From Nonomuraea soli (GTDB lineage: Bacteria; Actinomycetota; Actinomycetes; Streptosporangiales; Streptosporangiaceae), in the NCBI RefSeq assembly GCF_013761175.1, contig NZ_JACDUR010000001.1:248001-312000 (forward strand): a stretch of 64,000 nt of DNA. The letters run 5' to 3'. Below, in pieces: positions 1 to 7,789 of this stretch (the first letter of the stretch is position 1; each line of letters begins with the position of its first letter). Both the position numbers and the translations under genes were made by a program. The notes under the pieces are model-generated. The model was not told the DNA's origin and made no database searches. It saw only the letters and a program-made list of their open reading frames with translations.

Positions 1-381
1 GCCTTCTTCATCTTCCTGATGGTGCAGTTCATCCGCACCCTGCCCAGGGAACTCGACGAGGCGGCGGCCATCGACGGAGCGGGGTACTGGCGCACGTACT
101 TCAGGGTGATCATCCCGCTGTGCATGCCCGCCCTGGCCACCACCGGCATCTTCACCTTCATCTGGACCTGGAACGACTTCTTCAGCCAGAACCTCTACCT
201 GACCAAGTCCGACACCCTGACCGCCAGCGTGGCCCTGCGCCAGTTCCTGGACGGCAGCGGCGAGTCGTCGTGGGGGCCGATGTTCGCCATGTCGCTCATC
301 TCCCTCGCACCCATCTTCGGATTCTTCCTGGCCGGCCAGAAGTACCTCATCCGCGGTATGGCGACCACCGGCCTCAAGTAG
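1..381 (+). CDS. Carbohydrate ABC transporter permease, C-terminal part (5' end outside window)
   Basis: This is the C-terminal ~126 residues of an inner-membrane permease of a sugar ABC importer (MalG-type, the second of the usual permease pair). The frame is open from base 1, so the gene starts upstream. Near the start is the EAA-type cytoplasmic loop (ELDEAAAIDGAGYWRTYFRVIIPL), the contact site for the ATPase. It is followed by hydrophobic helices around PALATTGIFTFIWTWNDF and MFAMSLISLAPIFGFFLAG, and by the typical family ending GQKYLIRGMATTGLK. The binding-protein gene follows 34 bases downstream, so the two are clearly in one operon. The substrate cannot be read from this fragment; a plant or microbial oligosaccharide is plausible. 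Confidence 0.93.
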   Translation, partial: AFFIFLMVQFIRTLPRELDEAAAIDGAGYWRTYFRVIIPLCMPALATTGIFTFIWTWNDFFSQNLYLTKSDTLTASVALRQFLDGSGESSWGPMFAMSLISLAPIFGFFLAGQKYLIRGMATTGLK

Positions 382-415
382 CTCCTCCCACCCCCCTTCC
401 ATGGAGGTAATCGCA

Positions 416-1687
416 GTGAAGCGCAAGTTCACGGTCGCCCTGCTCGCGACCGCGGTGATGGCGGCGGCCGCCGCGTGCGGTGGCGGCTCCGAGTCCGGCA
501 CCGAGGCCGGCGGCAAGACGAAGATCGTCTTCTCCTACTGGGGCAGCGACTCCCGTCAGAAGCTCACTGAGCAGGTCATCGCCAAGTTCGAGGAGAAGAA
601 CCCGACGATCGACGTCGAGGGCGACTTCTCCGACTGGGGCAGCTACTACGAGAAGCTGGCCACCAAGGTCGCCGCGGGCGACGCGCCCGACGTGATGACC
701 ATCGAGATCCGCGGCCTGGCCGAGTACGCCGGGCGCGGCGCGCTGGCCGACCTGACCGGCAAGGTCAACACCGCCGACCTCGACCAGCAGGTCCTCGCCG
801 CCGGCCAGGTGGACGGCAAGCAGTACGCCATCCCGAGCGGCGTCAACACCTTCGCGGCGATGGTCAACAAGGCCACCGTCGAGAAGCAGGGCCAGCAGCT
901 GCCCGACGACAAGGCCTGGACGTGGGACCAGTTCATCGAGACCAGCAAGGCGATCACCGAGAAGAGCGGCGGCTCCGTCTGGGGCACCGACTACAACTTC
1001 AACCCCGCCTTCCTGCAGGTCTTCGCCGCCCAGCGCGGTGAGAAGTTCTACGACAACGGCAAGATCGGCATGTCGGCCGACACGCTGAAGGCCTGGTGGG
1101 GCATCCACCAGAAGCTGATCGAGACCAAGGCCGCGCCCGACGCCGCCAAGATGGCCGAGATCGGCACCAACGTCGAGCAGGCGCTGCTGGCCACCAACAC
1201 CGGCGCCTACGGCATCTGGTGGAGCAACCAGCTCGGCGCCCTGTCCAAGGGCTCCGGCCAGGAGCTCGACCTGCTCCGCCTGCCCAAGCTCGAAGGCGCC
1301 CCCTCCGGCGGCATGTTCCTGCAGCCGGCCATGCACTGGTCGATGTCGGCCAAGTCCGAGCACACGGCCGAGGCCCAGAAGTTCGTCGACTTCCTGCTCA
1401 ACGACGCCGACGCCGGTGGCATCCTGCTCAGCGACCGCGGCCTGCCCACCAACGCCAAGGTGCTGGAGGCGATCAAGAGCAAGCTGACCCCGACCGACCA
1501 GAAGACGCTCGACTTCATCGAGTCGGTCAAGAGCGAGCTCAGCCCGACCGTCGTTCCGCCGAAGGGCGCCATGGAGATGGAGGACATCCTCAAGCGCAAC
1601 TCCGAGGAGGTGCTGTTCGGCAAGACCACGCCGGACGCCGCCGCCGCGAAGTTCCTGCAGGAAGCCAACGCCGCGCTCGCCGGCTGA
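416..1687 (+). CDS. Extracellular sugar-binding lipoprotein of ABC importer
   Basis: Family 1 extracellular solute-binding protein, predicted 423 residues, delivering a carbohydrate to the adjacent permeases. A short charged N-terminus (VKRKFTV), a hydrophobic stretch and the lipobox AAAAAC before a Gly/Ser-rich linker show a lipoprotein anchored outside the membrane. I chose the GTG at 416 because a GGAGG ribosome site ends eight bases before it. The in-frame ATG at 401 overlaps that site and would add a poor leader. The rest matches the two-lobed family (IVFSYWG start, DVMTIEIRGLAEYA, GVNTFAAMVNKATVEKQG). A strong hairpin follows the gene, probably keeping this product in excess of the downstream enzymes. 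Confidence 0.93.
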   Translation: MKRKFTVALLATAVMAAAAACGGGSESGTEAGGKTKIVFSYWGSDSRQKLTEQVIAKFEEKNPTIDVEGDFSDWGSYYEKLATKVAAGDAPDVMTIEIRGLAEYAGRGALADLTGKVNTADLDQQVLAAGQVDGKQYAIPSGVNTFAAMVNKATVEKQGQQLPDDKAWTWDQFIETSKAITEKSGGSVWGTDYNFNPAFLQVFAAQRGEKFYDNGKIGMSADTLKAWWGIHQKLIETKAAPDAAKMAEIGTNVEQALLATNTGAYGIWWSNQLGALSKGSGQELDLLRLPKLEGAPSGGMFLQPAMHWSMSAKSEHTAEAQKFVDFLLNDADAGGILLSDRGLPTNAKVLEAIKSKLTPTDQKTLDFIESVKSELSPTVVPPKGAMEMEDILKRNSEEVLFGKTTPDAAAAKFLQEANAALAG

Positions 1688-1700
1688 CCACCACTGATGC

Positions 1701-1728
1701 GGGGCCGTCCGCGAGATCGGGCGGCCCC
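1701..1728 (+). other. Intercistronic RNA hairpin after binding-protein gene
   Basis: Inverted repeat with 11-bp arms (1701-1711 and 1718-1728, one G-U pair) and a 6-base loop, lying between the binding-protein stop and the oxidoreductase start. There is no T-run, so it is more likely a partial terminator or a 3'-end stabiliser of the binding-protein message than a full stop. Confidence 0.6.
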
Positions 1729-1745
1729 TCGGGGAGACACCTCAG

Positions 1746-3038
1746 ATGAGATACGCCTTCGTCGGCACCGGGCACCGGATCCAGATGTACGTCGACGCGC
1801 TCGTCGGCGAGTGGAGCGACACCGGCCACATCGTCGGCTTCTGCGACCGCAACCAGACCCGCATGCAGTACTACGTCGAGCGGGCCGGCCGCCCCGTGCC
1901 CACCTACAAGCCCGAAGAGTTCGACTCCATGCTGGAGCAGTGCGACGCCGTCATCGTCGCCACGGTCGACGCCACCCACGCGGAGTACGTGGTGCGCGCG
2001 CTCGACGCCGGCAAGGACGTCATCTGCGAGAAGCCCCTGACCATCGACGCCGACGGCTGCGAGGAGATCCGCGCCGCCGCCGAACGCAACCCCGGCAAGC
2101 TGGTCGTCACCTTCAACTACCGCTACTCGCCGCGCAACTCCGCCGTGCGCCGGCTCATCGCCGCCGGCGAGATCGGCGAGGTCACCTCGGTGCACTTCGA
2201 CTGGTCGCTCGACACCATCCACGGCGCCGACTACTTCCGCCGCTGGCACCGCGACAAGGCCAACTCAGGCGGCCTGCTGGTGCACAAGTCCACCCACCAC
2301 TTCGACCTGGTCAACTGGTGGCTCGCCGCCGCAGCCGAGACCGTGTACGCCCAGGGCTCGCTGCGGTTCTACGGCGACGCCAACGCCGCCGGGCGCGGCA
2401 TGACCGACCGGCCCGAGCGCGCCCTCGGCGCACCCGGCCTCGGCACCGACCCCTACCTGCTCGACCTGGCCGCCGACCCCCGGCTCAAGCGGCTCTACCT
2501 CGACGCCGAACACGAGGACGGCTACCACCGCGACCAGGACGTCTTCGCGCCCGGCATCACCATCGAGGACAACATGTCCGTGCTGGTGCGCTACGCGGGC
2601 GGGGCGCAGCTCACCTACAACCTGGTCGCGCACGCGCCCTCCGAGGGCTACCGGGTGGTGTTCAACGGCACGGGCGGGCGGATCGAGCTGACCGTCTGCG
2701 AGCGCACCTGGACCCCGCCGCACGCCGCCATCGACCCCAGCGCGGCCTCCAAGGAACACGTCACCGACGCCTGGGAGAAGCTGGTGCTGCACCGGCTGTG
2801 GGAGCCGCCCCAGGAGATCGAGATCGAGCGGGGCGCCGGCGGGCACGGTGGCGGCGACCGGCTGCTGCTGGACGACGTCTTCCGCGGCGCCGGCGACGAC
2901 CCGCTCAGGCGGCAGGCCGGGTACGTCGACGGCATCCGCAGCGTCCTGGTGGGCGCGGCGGCCAACGAGGCCATCCGCTCCGGCCAGGTCGTCCACCTGG
3001 CCGACGGCGGCACCCGGCTGGCGGCCCGTGCGGTCTGA
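1746..3038 (+). CDS. Gfo/Idh/MocA family NAD(P)-dependent oxidoreductase
   Basis: 430 residues. The N-terminal Rossmann fold starts with GTGHR, and the family Glu-Lys-Pro motif (CEKPLTID, around residue 98) contributes the catalytic Lys. The C-terminal alpha/beta domain shows HKSTHHFDLVNWW, the His-rich substrate and metal-side motif of this family. Members oxidise or reduce sugars and inositols, so with the sugar importer upstream and a hydrolase and LacI regulator downstream this is probably a step in catabolism of the imported sugar. The exact substrate is unknown. An ATG with a GGGGAG site nearby supports the start. The coding end overlaps the proposed GTG start of the next gene by 11 bases, indicating translational coupling. 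Confidence 0.93.
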   Translation: MRYAFVGTGHRIQMYVDALVGEWSDTGHIVGFCDRNQTRMQYYVERAGRPVPTYKPEEFDSMLEQCDAVIVATVDATHAEYVVRALDAGKDVICEKPLTIDADGCEEIRAAAERNPGKLVVTFNYRYSPRNSAVRRLIAAGEIGEVTSVHFDWSLDTIHGADYFRRWHRDKANSGGLLVHKSTHHFDLVNWWLAAAAETVYAQGSLRFYGDANAAGRGMTDRPERALGAPGLGTDPYLLDLAADPRLKRLYLDAEHEDGYHRDQDVFAPGITIEDNMSVLVRYAGGAQLTYNLVAHAPSEGYRVVFNGTGGRIELTVCERTWTPPHAAIDPSAASKEHVTDAWEKLVLHRLWEPPQEIEIERGAGGHGGGDRLLLDDVFRGAGDDPLRRQAGYVDGIRSVLVGAAANEAIRSGQVVHLADGGTRLAARAV

Positions 3039-4317
3039 CACCCCGCGCCCGACGCCCGACGCCCGCCCCGCCGGGCCGCACGCTCCGGCGAACGGCAGGC
3101 CCGCCGTCGCGCCGGATGAGGCGCCCGTGGCCGTGCCTGGCTCCCCGGCCGTGGGCGTGCCGGGCTCTTCGGCCGGGTCGGGGTCCTCTGCTGTGTCGGG
3201 ATCCTCTGCTGTGTCGGGGTCCTCGGCCGGGCTGGGGCCTTTCGCGGGGTTGGCCGAGGTGGCGGGGCGTCAGTTCGGCCTGTTTCCCGAGCCCGGCACC
3301 GAGCTCGGGCCCGAGGCTGGGCCCGAGCTGGCGAAGGCCGCGCGGGAGGCCATCGGCGTGCTCGACCTGGCCGCCGCCGACGTGCGCACCGAGCGCGCGT
3401 GGAGCGCCGACGGGCTGGCCTGCGAGGAGGTCTCCTGGGACGTCGGCTTCGGCCCCCGCACCCACGCCTACGTCCTGCGTCCCGCCGACGCGGGTGACGC
3501 GGTGCTGCCCGGCGTGGTGGCGCTGCACTGTCACGCGGGCATGAAGTGGGCGGGCAAGGAGAAGATCGCCGACCCGCCGTACGGCCCGTCCCCCGAGGTC
3601 GTACGGCTGCGCGAGGCGATCTACGGCGGCCTGGCCTGGGCGGGAGAGCTGGCCAGGCGGGGCTTCACCGTCCTGGCCCACGACGTCTTCACCTGGGGCA
3701 GCCGCCGCTTCCCCCTCGGCGACGCCCAGGGGGACGCCTATGACGAGGCGGCCGGGCTCCACGAGCAGGTCGTCGCCAAGCACTGCACCGTCCTGGGCAC
3801 CTCCTACGCGGGTGTGGTGGCGGGCGAGGATCTGGCCGCCGCGGCGTACCTGCGGTCCCGCCCCGACACGGGCCCGGTGGGGTGCGCGGGGTTGTCGGGC
3901 GGCGGGATGCGCGCCGTGATGCTGGGCGCGTTCGACGCCGAGGTGGCCGCCGTCGCCTCGGTCGCGATGATCTCCTCCTACCGCGACCTGCTCGACGAGG
4001 GATACCTCGCCAGGCATACCTGGATGCTGTATCCTCCCGGCCTGTCCAGGCTGTGTGACCTGCCCGATCTGGCGGCGTGCGCGGCCCCCCGGCCGTTGCT
4101 GGTCTGGTACGGCGAGCACGACGAGATCCTTCCGCTCACCGGGATGCGCCGGGCCCATGCCATGATCGAGCGGCACTACGGGCATCGGCACGCACCGGGT
4201 GGCTACACCGGGATTTTCGGCGACGCGGGGCACAGTTTCGGCCGTCAGGCCCAGGAGCGAGTGTTTCGGTGGCTCGCGCGCCACCTGATCATGGAAGAAG
4301 GCACAGCGTGGCGGTGA
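3028..4317 (+). CDS. Alpha/beta hydrolase (dienelactone hydrolase/acetyl-esterase type)
   Basis: About 429 residues. The nucleophile elbow is CAGLSGGGM (Ser in GLSGG). A later Asp (WYGEHDEILP) and His (GDAGHSFGRQA) complete the Ser-Asp-His triad of an alpha/beta hydrolase. Such large members cleave ester groups on sugars, which fits the operon. There is no signal peptide, so it is probably cytoplasmic. The start is uncertain: GTG 3028 overlaps the oxidoreductase gene, and GTG 3127 is also in frame. The first ~70 residues are Pro/Ser/Gly-rich, include a repeated GSSAVS unit encoded by an 18-bp tandem repeat, and look unlike the folded part. The gene ends inside the start of the LacI-type regulator. 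Confidence 0.85.
   Translation: MRSDTPRPTPDARPAGPHAPANGRPAVAPDEAPVAVPGSPAVGVPGSSAGSGSSAVSGSSAVSGSSAGLGPFAGLAEVAGRQFGLFPEPGTELGPEAGPELAKAAREAIGVLDLAAADVRTERAWSADGLACEEVSWDVGFGPRTHAYVLRPADAGDAVLPGVVALHCHAGMKWAGKEKIADPPYGPSPEVVRLREAIYGGLAWAGELARRGFTVLAHDVFTWGSRRFPLGDAQGDAYDEAAGLHEQVVAKHCTVLGTSYAGVVAGEDLAAAAYLRSRPDTGPVGCAGLSGGGMRAVMLGAFDAEVAAVASVAMISSYRDLLDEGYLARHTWMLYPPGLSRLCDLPDLAACAAPRPLLVWYGEHDEILPLTGMRRAHAMIERHYGHRHAPGGYTGIFGDAGHSFGRQAQERVFRWLARHLIMEEGTAWR
3163..3234 (+). repeat. 18-bp tandem repeat inside hydrolase gene
   Basis: Four consecutive 18-bp units (3163, 3181, 3199, 3217) encoding GSSA-x-S-type hexapeptides. Units 2 and 3 differ at only one base; units 1 and 4 are more degenerate. 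They fall in the disordered N-terminal linker of the hydrolase and are a likely slippage site. Confidence 0.75.
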
Positions 4318-5288
4318 CGATTCGGGACGTGGCCAAGGCGTCTGGGGTGCATGTCTCGACGGTGTCGCGGACGTTCTCCGCCCCGCACCTGGTGAACGCC
4401 GAGACACGCACGAGGGTGCTGGCGATCGCGGAAGGGCTCGGCTACCGGCCCAACCGGGCGGCCAGGGCCCTGACGACGGGGCGTACCCACAACCTGGGGC
4501 TGATCGTGGCGGACATCGCCAACCCGTTCTTCCCCCCGCTGATCAAGGCCGCGCAGGCGCAGGCGCGTGAGCGTGACTACCACGTCTTCGTCGCCGACAC
4601 CGACGAGGACCCGCTGATGGAGCAGGAGCTCATCGAGACCCTGTCGAAGCAGGTCGACGGGGTGCTGCTGTGCAGCCCGCGACTGTCGAACAGGATGATA
4701 GAGAAGCTGCGCGCCGAGGTGCCGTTCGTCGTGGTCAACCGGCGGGTGAAGGGACTGACGACGGTGCTCATGGACGTGGGGCAGGGCGCCCGCGCGGCCA
4801 TCGGGCACCTGGTCTCGCTCGGCCACCGCCGCATCGCGCTGCTGACCGGCCCCGACGGGTCGTGGACGAGCGAGGAGATGCGGACGGCGGCGGCGAGCGC
4901 GGCGGGAGACTTCGACGTGGAGTTGTCGGTGCTCGGGCCGAACGAGCCGACCGAGCAGGGCGGCATCGCGGCGGCCGACAAGGTCGCCGGGTCGACGGCG
5001 GTGTTGTGCTACAACGACCTGGTCGCGCTGGGGCTCATCGAGGGGTTGACGGACCGGGGGCTGAAGGTGCCCGACGACGTGAGCGTGGTCGGGGTCGACG
5101 ACAGCCTGCCGGGGCGGTTGAACAAGCCGAAGCTGACGACCATCACCATGCCGACGGCCGCGGCCGGGCGCATGGCGGTCGATCTGCTGCTGGCCGCCGT
5201 GGGTGCGGGGGAGTCGGGGACGCCGACGCTGGCGCGGCTGGAGACCAGCCTGGTGATCCGCGAATCGACCGGCGCCGCCCCCGCCTGA
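4308..5288 (+). CDS. LacI family transcriptional regulator
   Basis: 326 residues. The N-terminal LacI DNA-binding domain is clear (TIRDVAKASGVHVSTVSRTFS, then the hinge region GYRPNRAARALTTGRT). A periplasmic-binding-protein-like sensor domain follows (LGLIVADIANPFFPPLIKAAQ; near the end VSVVGVDDSLPGRLNKPKLTTITMP). The start at GTG 4308 has a GAAGAAGG ribosome site seven bases before it and overlaps the hydrolase end by ten bases. Translation therefore looks coupled, and the regulator belongs to the sugar operon, most likely repressing it until the imported sugar or a derivative binds. Its operator is presumably upstream of the window. Confidence 0.93.
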   Translation: MAVTIRDVAKASGVHVSTVSRTFSAPHLVNAETRTRVLAIAEGLGYRPNRAARALTTGRTHNLGLIVADIANPFFPPLIKAAQAQARERDYHVFVADTDEDPLMEQELIETLSKQVDGVLLCSPRLSNRMIEKLRAEVPFVVVNRRVKGLTTVLMDVGQGARAAIGHLVSLGHRRIALLTGPDGSWTSEEMRTAAASAAGDFDVELSVLGPNEPTEQGGIAAADKVAGSTAVLCYNDLVALGLIEGLTDRGLKVPDDVSVVGVDDSLPGRLNKPKLTTITMPTAAAGRMAVDLLLAAVGAGESGTPTLARLETSLVIRESTGAAPA

Positions 5289-5293
5289 GGTCG

Positions 5294-5330
5294 CCCCACC
5301 CAAGGCCGAGAGGTTCAGCCGGGGGTGGGG
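5294..5330. terminator. Possible bidirectional terminator between convergent genes
   Basis: 8-bp arms CCCCACCC (5294-5301) and GGGTGGGG (5323-5330) with a 21-base loop, spanning the junction of the LacI-type gene and the end of the phosphatase gene. There is no T-tract and part of it is coding, so this is weak. Confidence 0.35.
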
Positions 5331-7693
5331 TGCTTGGCCCGCAGCACCAGCACCGCCATGTCGTCCCTGATCGGCAGCGGCGAGTAGGCGTCGACCGCCT
5401 GCCGTACCCTCTCGGCCACCGCCCCGGCGCTGAGCCCCCGGCACTGCGCGAGCAGCCGCGCCAGGCCGTCGTTGTCGTCGAGCTGGCGCCGTCCGTCGCG
5501 CCGCTCGGTGACACCGTCGGTCACGCAAACGAGCACGTCGTCGGGCGCCATCTCGAAGGTCTCGTCGAAGAAGGTGGCCGTGGTGTCCACGCCCAGCAGC
5601 AGCTGCGCGGAGGCCACCGCCTCGACCCTGCCGTGGCGGCGCAGCAGCAGCGGCGGCGGGTGCCCGGCCGAGGCGATCGTGCACCGGGCGCCGCCGTCGG
5701 GCAGCGGAACCAGGGTCCCGCACAACATGCTGAGGAAGCGTCCCTCCTCGACCTCGTCCAGGAGCGCCCGGTTGAGCCGGTCGAGGATGTCGGCGACCGG
5801 GTAGAGCTCGCGGGCGAACAGCCGTACGGCATGGCGGGCCAGCCCTGTCACCGCGGCGGCCTCAGGGCCGCTGCCGCTGACGTCGCCCAGCGCGAAGCAC
5901 CACTGCCCCGACACCTCGAACAGGTCGTAGAAGTCGCCGCCCGCCTGGGCGCCTTCGCCGGCGGGCAGGTAGATCACCGCGGACTCGACGCCCGGCATCG
6001 GGGCGGTGCGCATGGGCAGCAGGCTGCGTTGCAGGACCAGCGCGGTCTGCGTCTGGCGGGAGTAGAGCCGGGCGGTGTGCAGGTTGAGCGACACGTGGCG
6101 GCACAGGTCCTCCACGAGCGCGCGCAGCTCCTGCGGCAGGGGACGGTCAGGGCACGACACCACAAGCGTGCCGAGCCCTTCGCCGCCGAGGCTGAGCGGG
6201 AAGGCCACCACGCCCGGCAGGCCGACCCCTGGTGACCACAACGAGGCGGGCAGGCTGTCGCGCAGTTCGGCGTTGCGCCGCTCGTCGGCGTGCCAGGCCT
6301 GGGCCAGGCGGCTGACGCCGGTCTGGTCGGTCAGGTAGACCGCGGCCCACCGCGCGATCTTGGGTACGACGAGCTGGGTGGTCAGCGCGGCCAGCAGGCG
6401 CTCGTCGTGCACCCCGGCGAGCAGCTCGCCGGCCTCGGCCAGGAAGGTCAGCCGCCCGCGCTGCGCCCGCTCGCGTTCGGCCAGGCGCAGCCTGCCCACG
6501 GACACGGCGAGCCGGTCGGCCAGGTGCTTCAGCTCGATGACCAGCTCGCGCCCGAACCGGTCGGCCTCGGCCGCCACGGCGACCACGAACCCGGCCGTGG
6601 CGCCGCCTGACTCGACGGGCACGCAGGCCAGCGACCTGGCGCCGAGCCGTACGGCCAGCTCGGGGTCGGACTCGGCCAGGTCGTCCACCAGCCGCGGGCC
6701 TGGCCGGTCGGTCTCGAAGGGGCCCTTGGCCGGAAGCGGCGGCAGCTCGCGCGGGTGTCCGGCCTCCGCTGCGGCCGACAGCAGCCCGTCGGTCCCCGCC
6801 ATGAGCACGTAGGCCGCGGACCCGCCGGCCGCCAGGTGCGCCATGCGTGCGGCGGCGTCGAGCAGCTCGGGGAGGGGCAGGTCGCTGTCGAGCACGTCCA
6901 CGGCCCGGGTGGCGCGGGCCGGTGCGGCCGATTCGGCCAGCAGCCCGCCGTGCCGGGCGGCGACGATCATCCAGCAGGTCAGCGTGCCCGTGCGCACGTG
7001 GGACAGGTACACCGCGACCTGCCCGCCCGAGCGATGGCGCAGGGTGGCGGGCCCGCGCCAGCGCCCCAGCTGCAGCACCTGCTCGGCCGAGAGTTCCCGG
7101 TCGCCCGCGCCGCTCATCCCGGCCAGCTCGGCGAGCGGGAGCCCCAGGGCGTCGGCGGCGGCGTGGCCGAGCATGGTCTCGGCTTCGCCGTTCCAGGAGC
7201 GGATCCTGCCGTCGGGCCCGGCGGTGACGACCGCGATCGTCACGTCGTCGAGGTCGTGCGGCGGCGCCGGGGCGGGGTGAAGCGGGCCGTCGTCGATGTC
7301 CATGCGGAACCAGACCTGCTTGACCGCACGGCTGTAGGTGACGCCCCACGTCGTGGCGAGGTCGGCGGTCAGGGACAGGCCACGGCCGTGGCTCTCCAGC
7401 GCGCCGGGATCGGGCGCGGGCGCGGCGGGCACCGCGCGGGTCGGGTAGCGGTCGGTGACCGCGATCTCCAGGTAGGCGGGACTCGCGGTGAGCTCCAGCC
7501 GGCAGGTCAGCTCGACGTCGGTGCCCGCGTGGATCACCGCGTTCGTGACGAGCTCGCTGGTCAGCAGCACCGCGTCGTCCGCGGCTTCGGTCAGGTGCCA
7601 GTCCGTCAGGGTGTCTCGGACGAAACGACGGGCCGCGGCTGCCGCCAGGGGAGTGCCGGTGAAGCTCCGCGAGGAAACCCGTGTCGTGTTCAC
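5315..7693 (-). CDS. SpoIIE-type PP2C phosphatase with anti-sigma-like kinase, PAS and GAF domains
   Basis: 792 residues. Domains in order: an RsbW-like histidine-kinase-type ATPase (~10-130; SELVTNAVIHAG N-box and the HGRGLSLTADLATTWGV end typical of actinomycete anti-sigma kinases), a PAS sensor (~150-250), two GAF-like domains (~280-405 and ~430-555), and a PP2C/SpoIIE phosphatase (~575-785; GGDFYD, FALGDVSGSGPEAA, ASAGHPPPLLL, VCVTDGVTER, IRDDMAVLVLR). Such proteins switch anti-anti-sigma factors by phosphorylation and dephosphorylation in stress responses. I chose GTG 7693 because the ATPase domain begins directly after it and an AGGA site precedes it. It is divergent from the poly-HAMP kinase across 96 bp. 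Confidence 0.9.
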   Translation of the reverse strand: MNTTRVSSRSFTGTPLAAAAARRFVRDTLTDWHLTEAADDAVLLTSELVTNAVIHAGTDVELTCRLELTASPAYLEIAVTDRYPTRAVPAAPAPDPGALESHGRGLSLTADLATTWGVTYSRAVKQVWFRMDIDDGPLHPAPAPPHDLDDVTIAVVTAGPDGRIRSWNGEAETMLGHAAADALGLPLAELAGMSGAGDRELSAEQVLQLGRWRGPATLRHRSGGQVAVYLSHVRTGTLTCWMIVAARHGGLLAESAAPARATRAVDVLDSDLPLPELLDAAARMAHLAAGGSAAYVLMAGTDGLLSAAAEAGHPRELPPLPAKGPFETDRPGPRLVDDLAESDPELAVRLGARSLACVPVESGGATAGFVVAVAAEADRFGRELVIELKHLADRLAVSVGRLRLAERERAQRGRLTFLAEAGELLAGVHDERLLAALTTQLVVPKIARWAAVYLTDQTGVSRLAQAWHADERRNAELRDSLPASLWSPGVGLPGVVAFPLSLGGEGLGTLVVSCPDRPLPQELRALVEDLCRHVSLNLHTARLYSRQTQTALVLQRSLLPMRTAPMPGVESAVIYLPAGEGAQAGGDFYDLFEVSGQWCFALGDVSGSGPEAAAVTGLARHAVRLFARELYPVADILDRLNRALLDEVEEGRFLSMLCGTLVPLPDGGARCTIASAGHPPPLLLRRHGRVEAVASAQLLLGVDTTATFFDETFEMAPDDVLVCVTDGVTERRDGRRQLDDNDGLARLLAQCRGLSAGAVAERVRQAVDAYSPLPIRDDMAVLVLRAKHPTPG

Positions 7694-7744
7694 GTGACTT
7701 CCTAGAACATCACTCAATGTGCAGATTAGGTGACTCTCAGAGTG

Positions 7745-7762
7745 GCAGACTGAGTCGTCTGC
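7745..7762. promoter_or_regulatory. 18-bp imperfect palindrome between divergent signalling genes
   Basis: GCAGAC - 6 bp - GTCTGC within the 96-bp region shared by the phosphatase and hybrid-kinase promoters. It has perfect 6-bp arms and is a plausible operator, but no regulator can be assigned. Confidence 0.35.
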
Positions 7763-7789
7763 TACAGGCAGTTGTGAAAGAAGGCTGCG

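Noticed and set aside
374..1363. Long minus-strand open frame opposite the binding-protein gene
   Set aside because: Typical antisense shadow in high-GC DNA: Val/Gly/Leu-rich, no family motif, no ribosome site, fully inside a well-supported gene.
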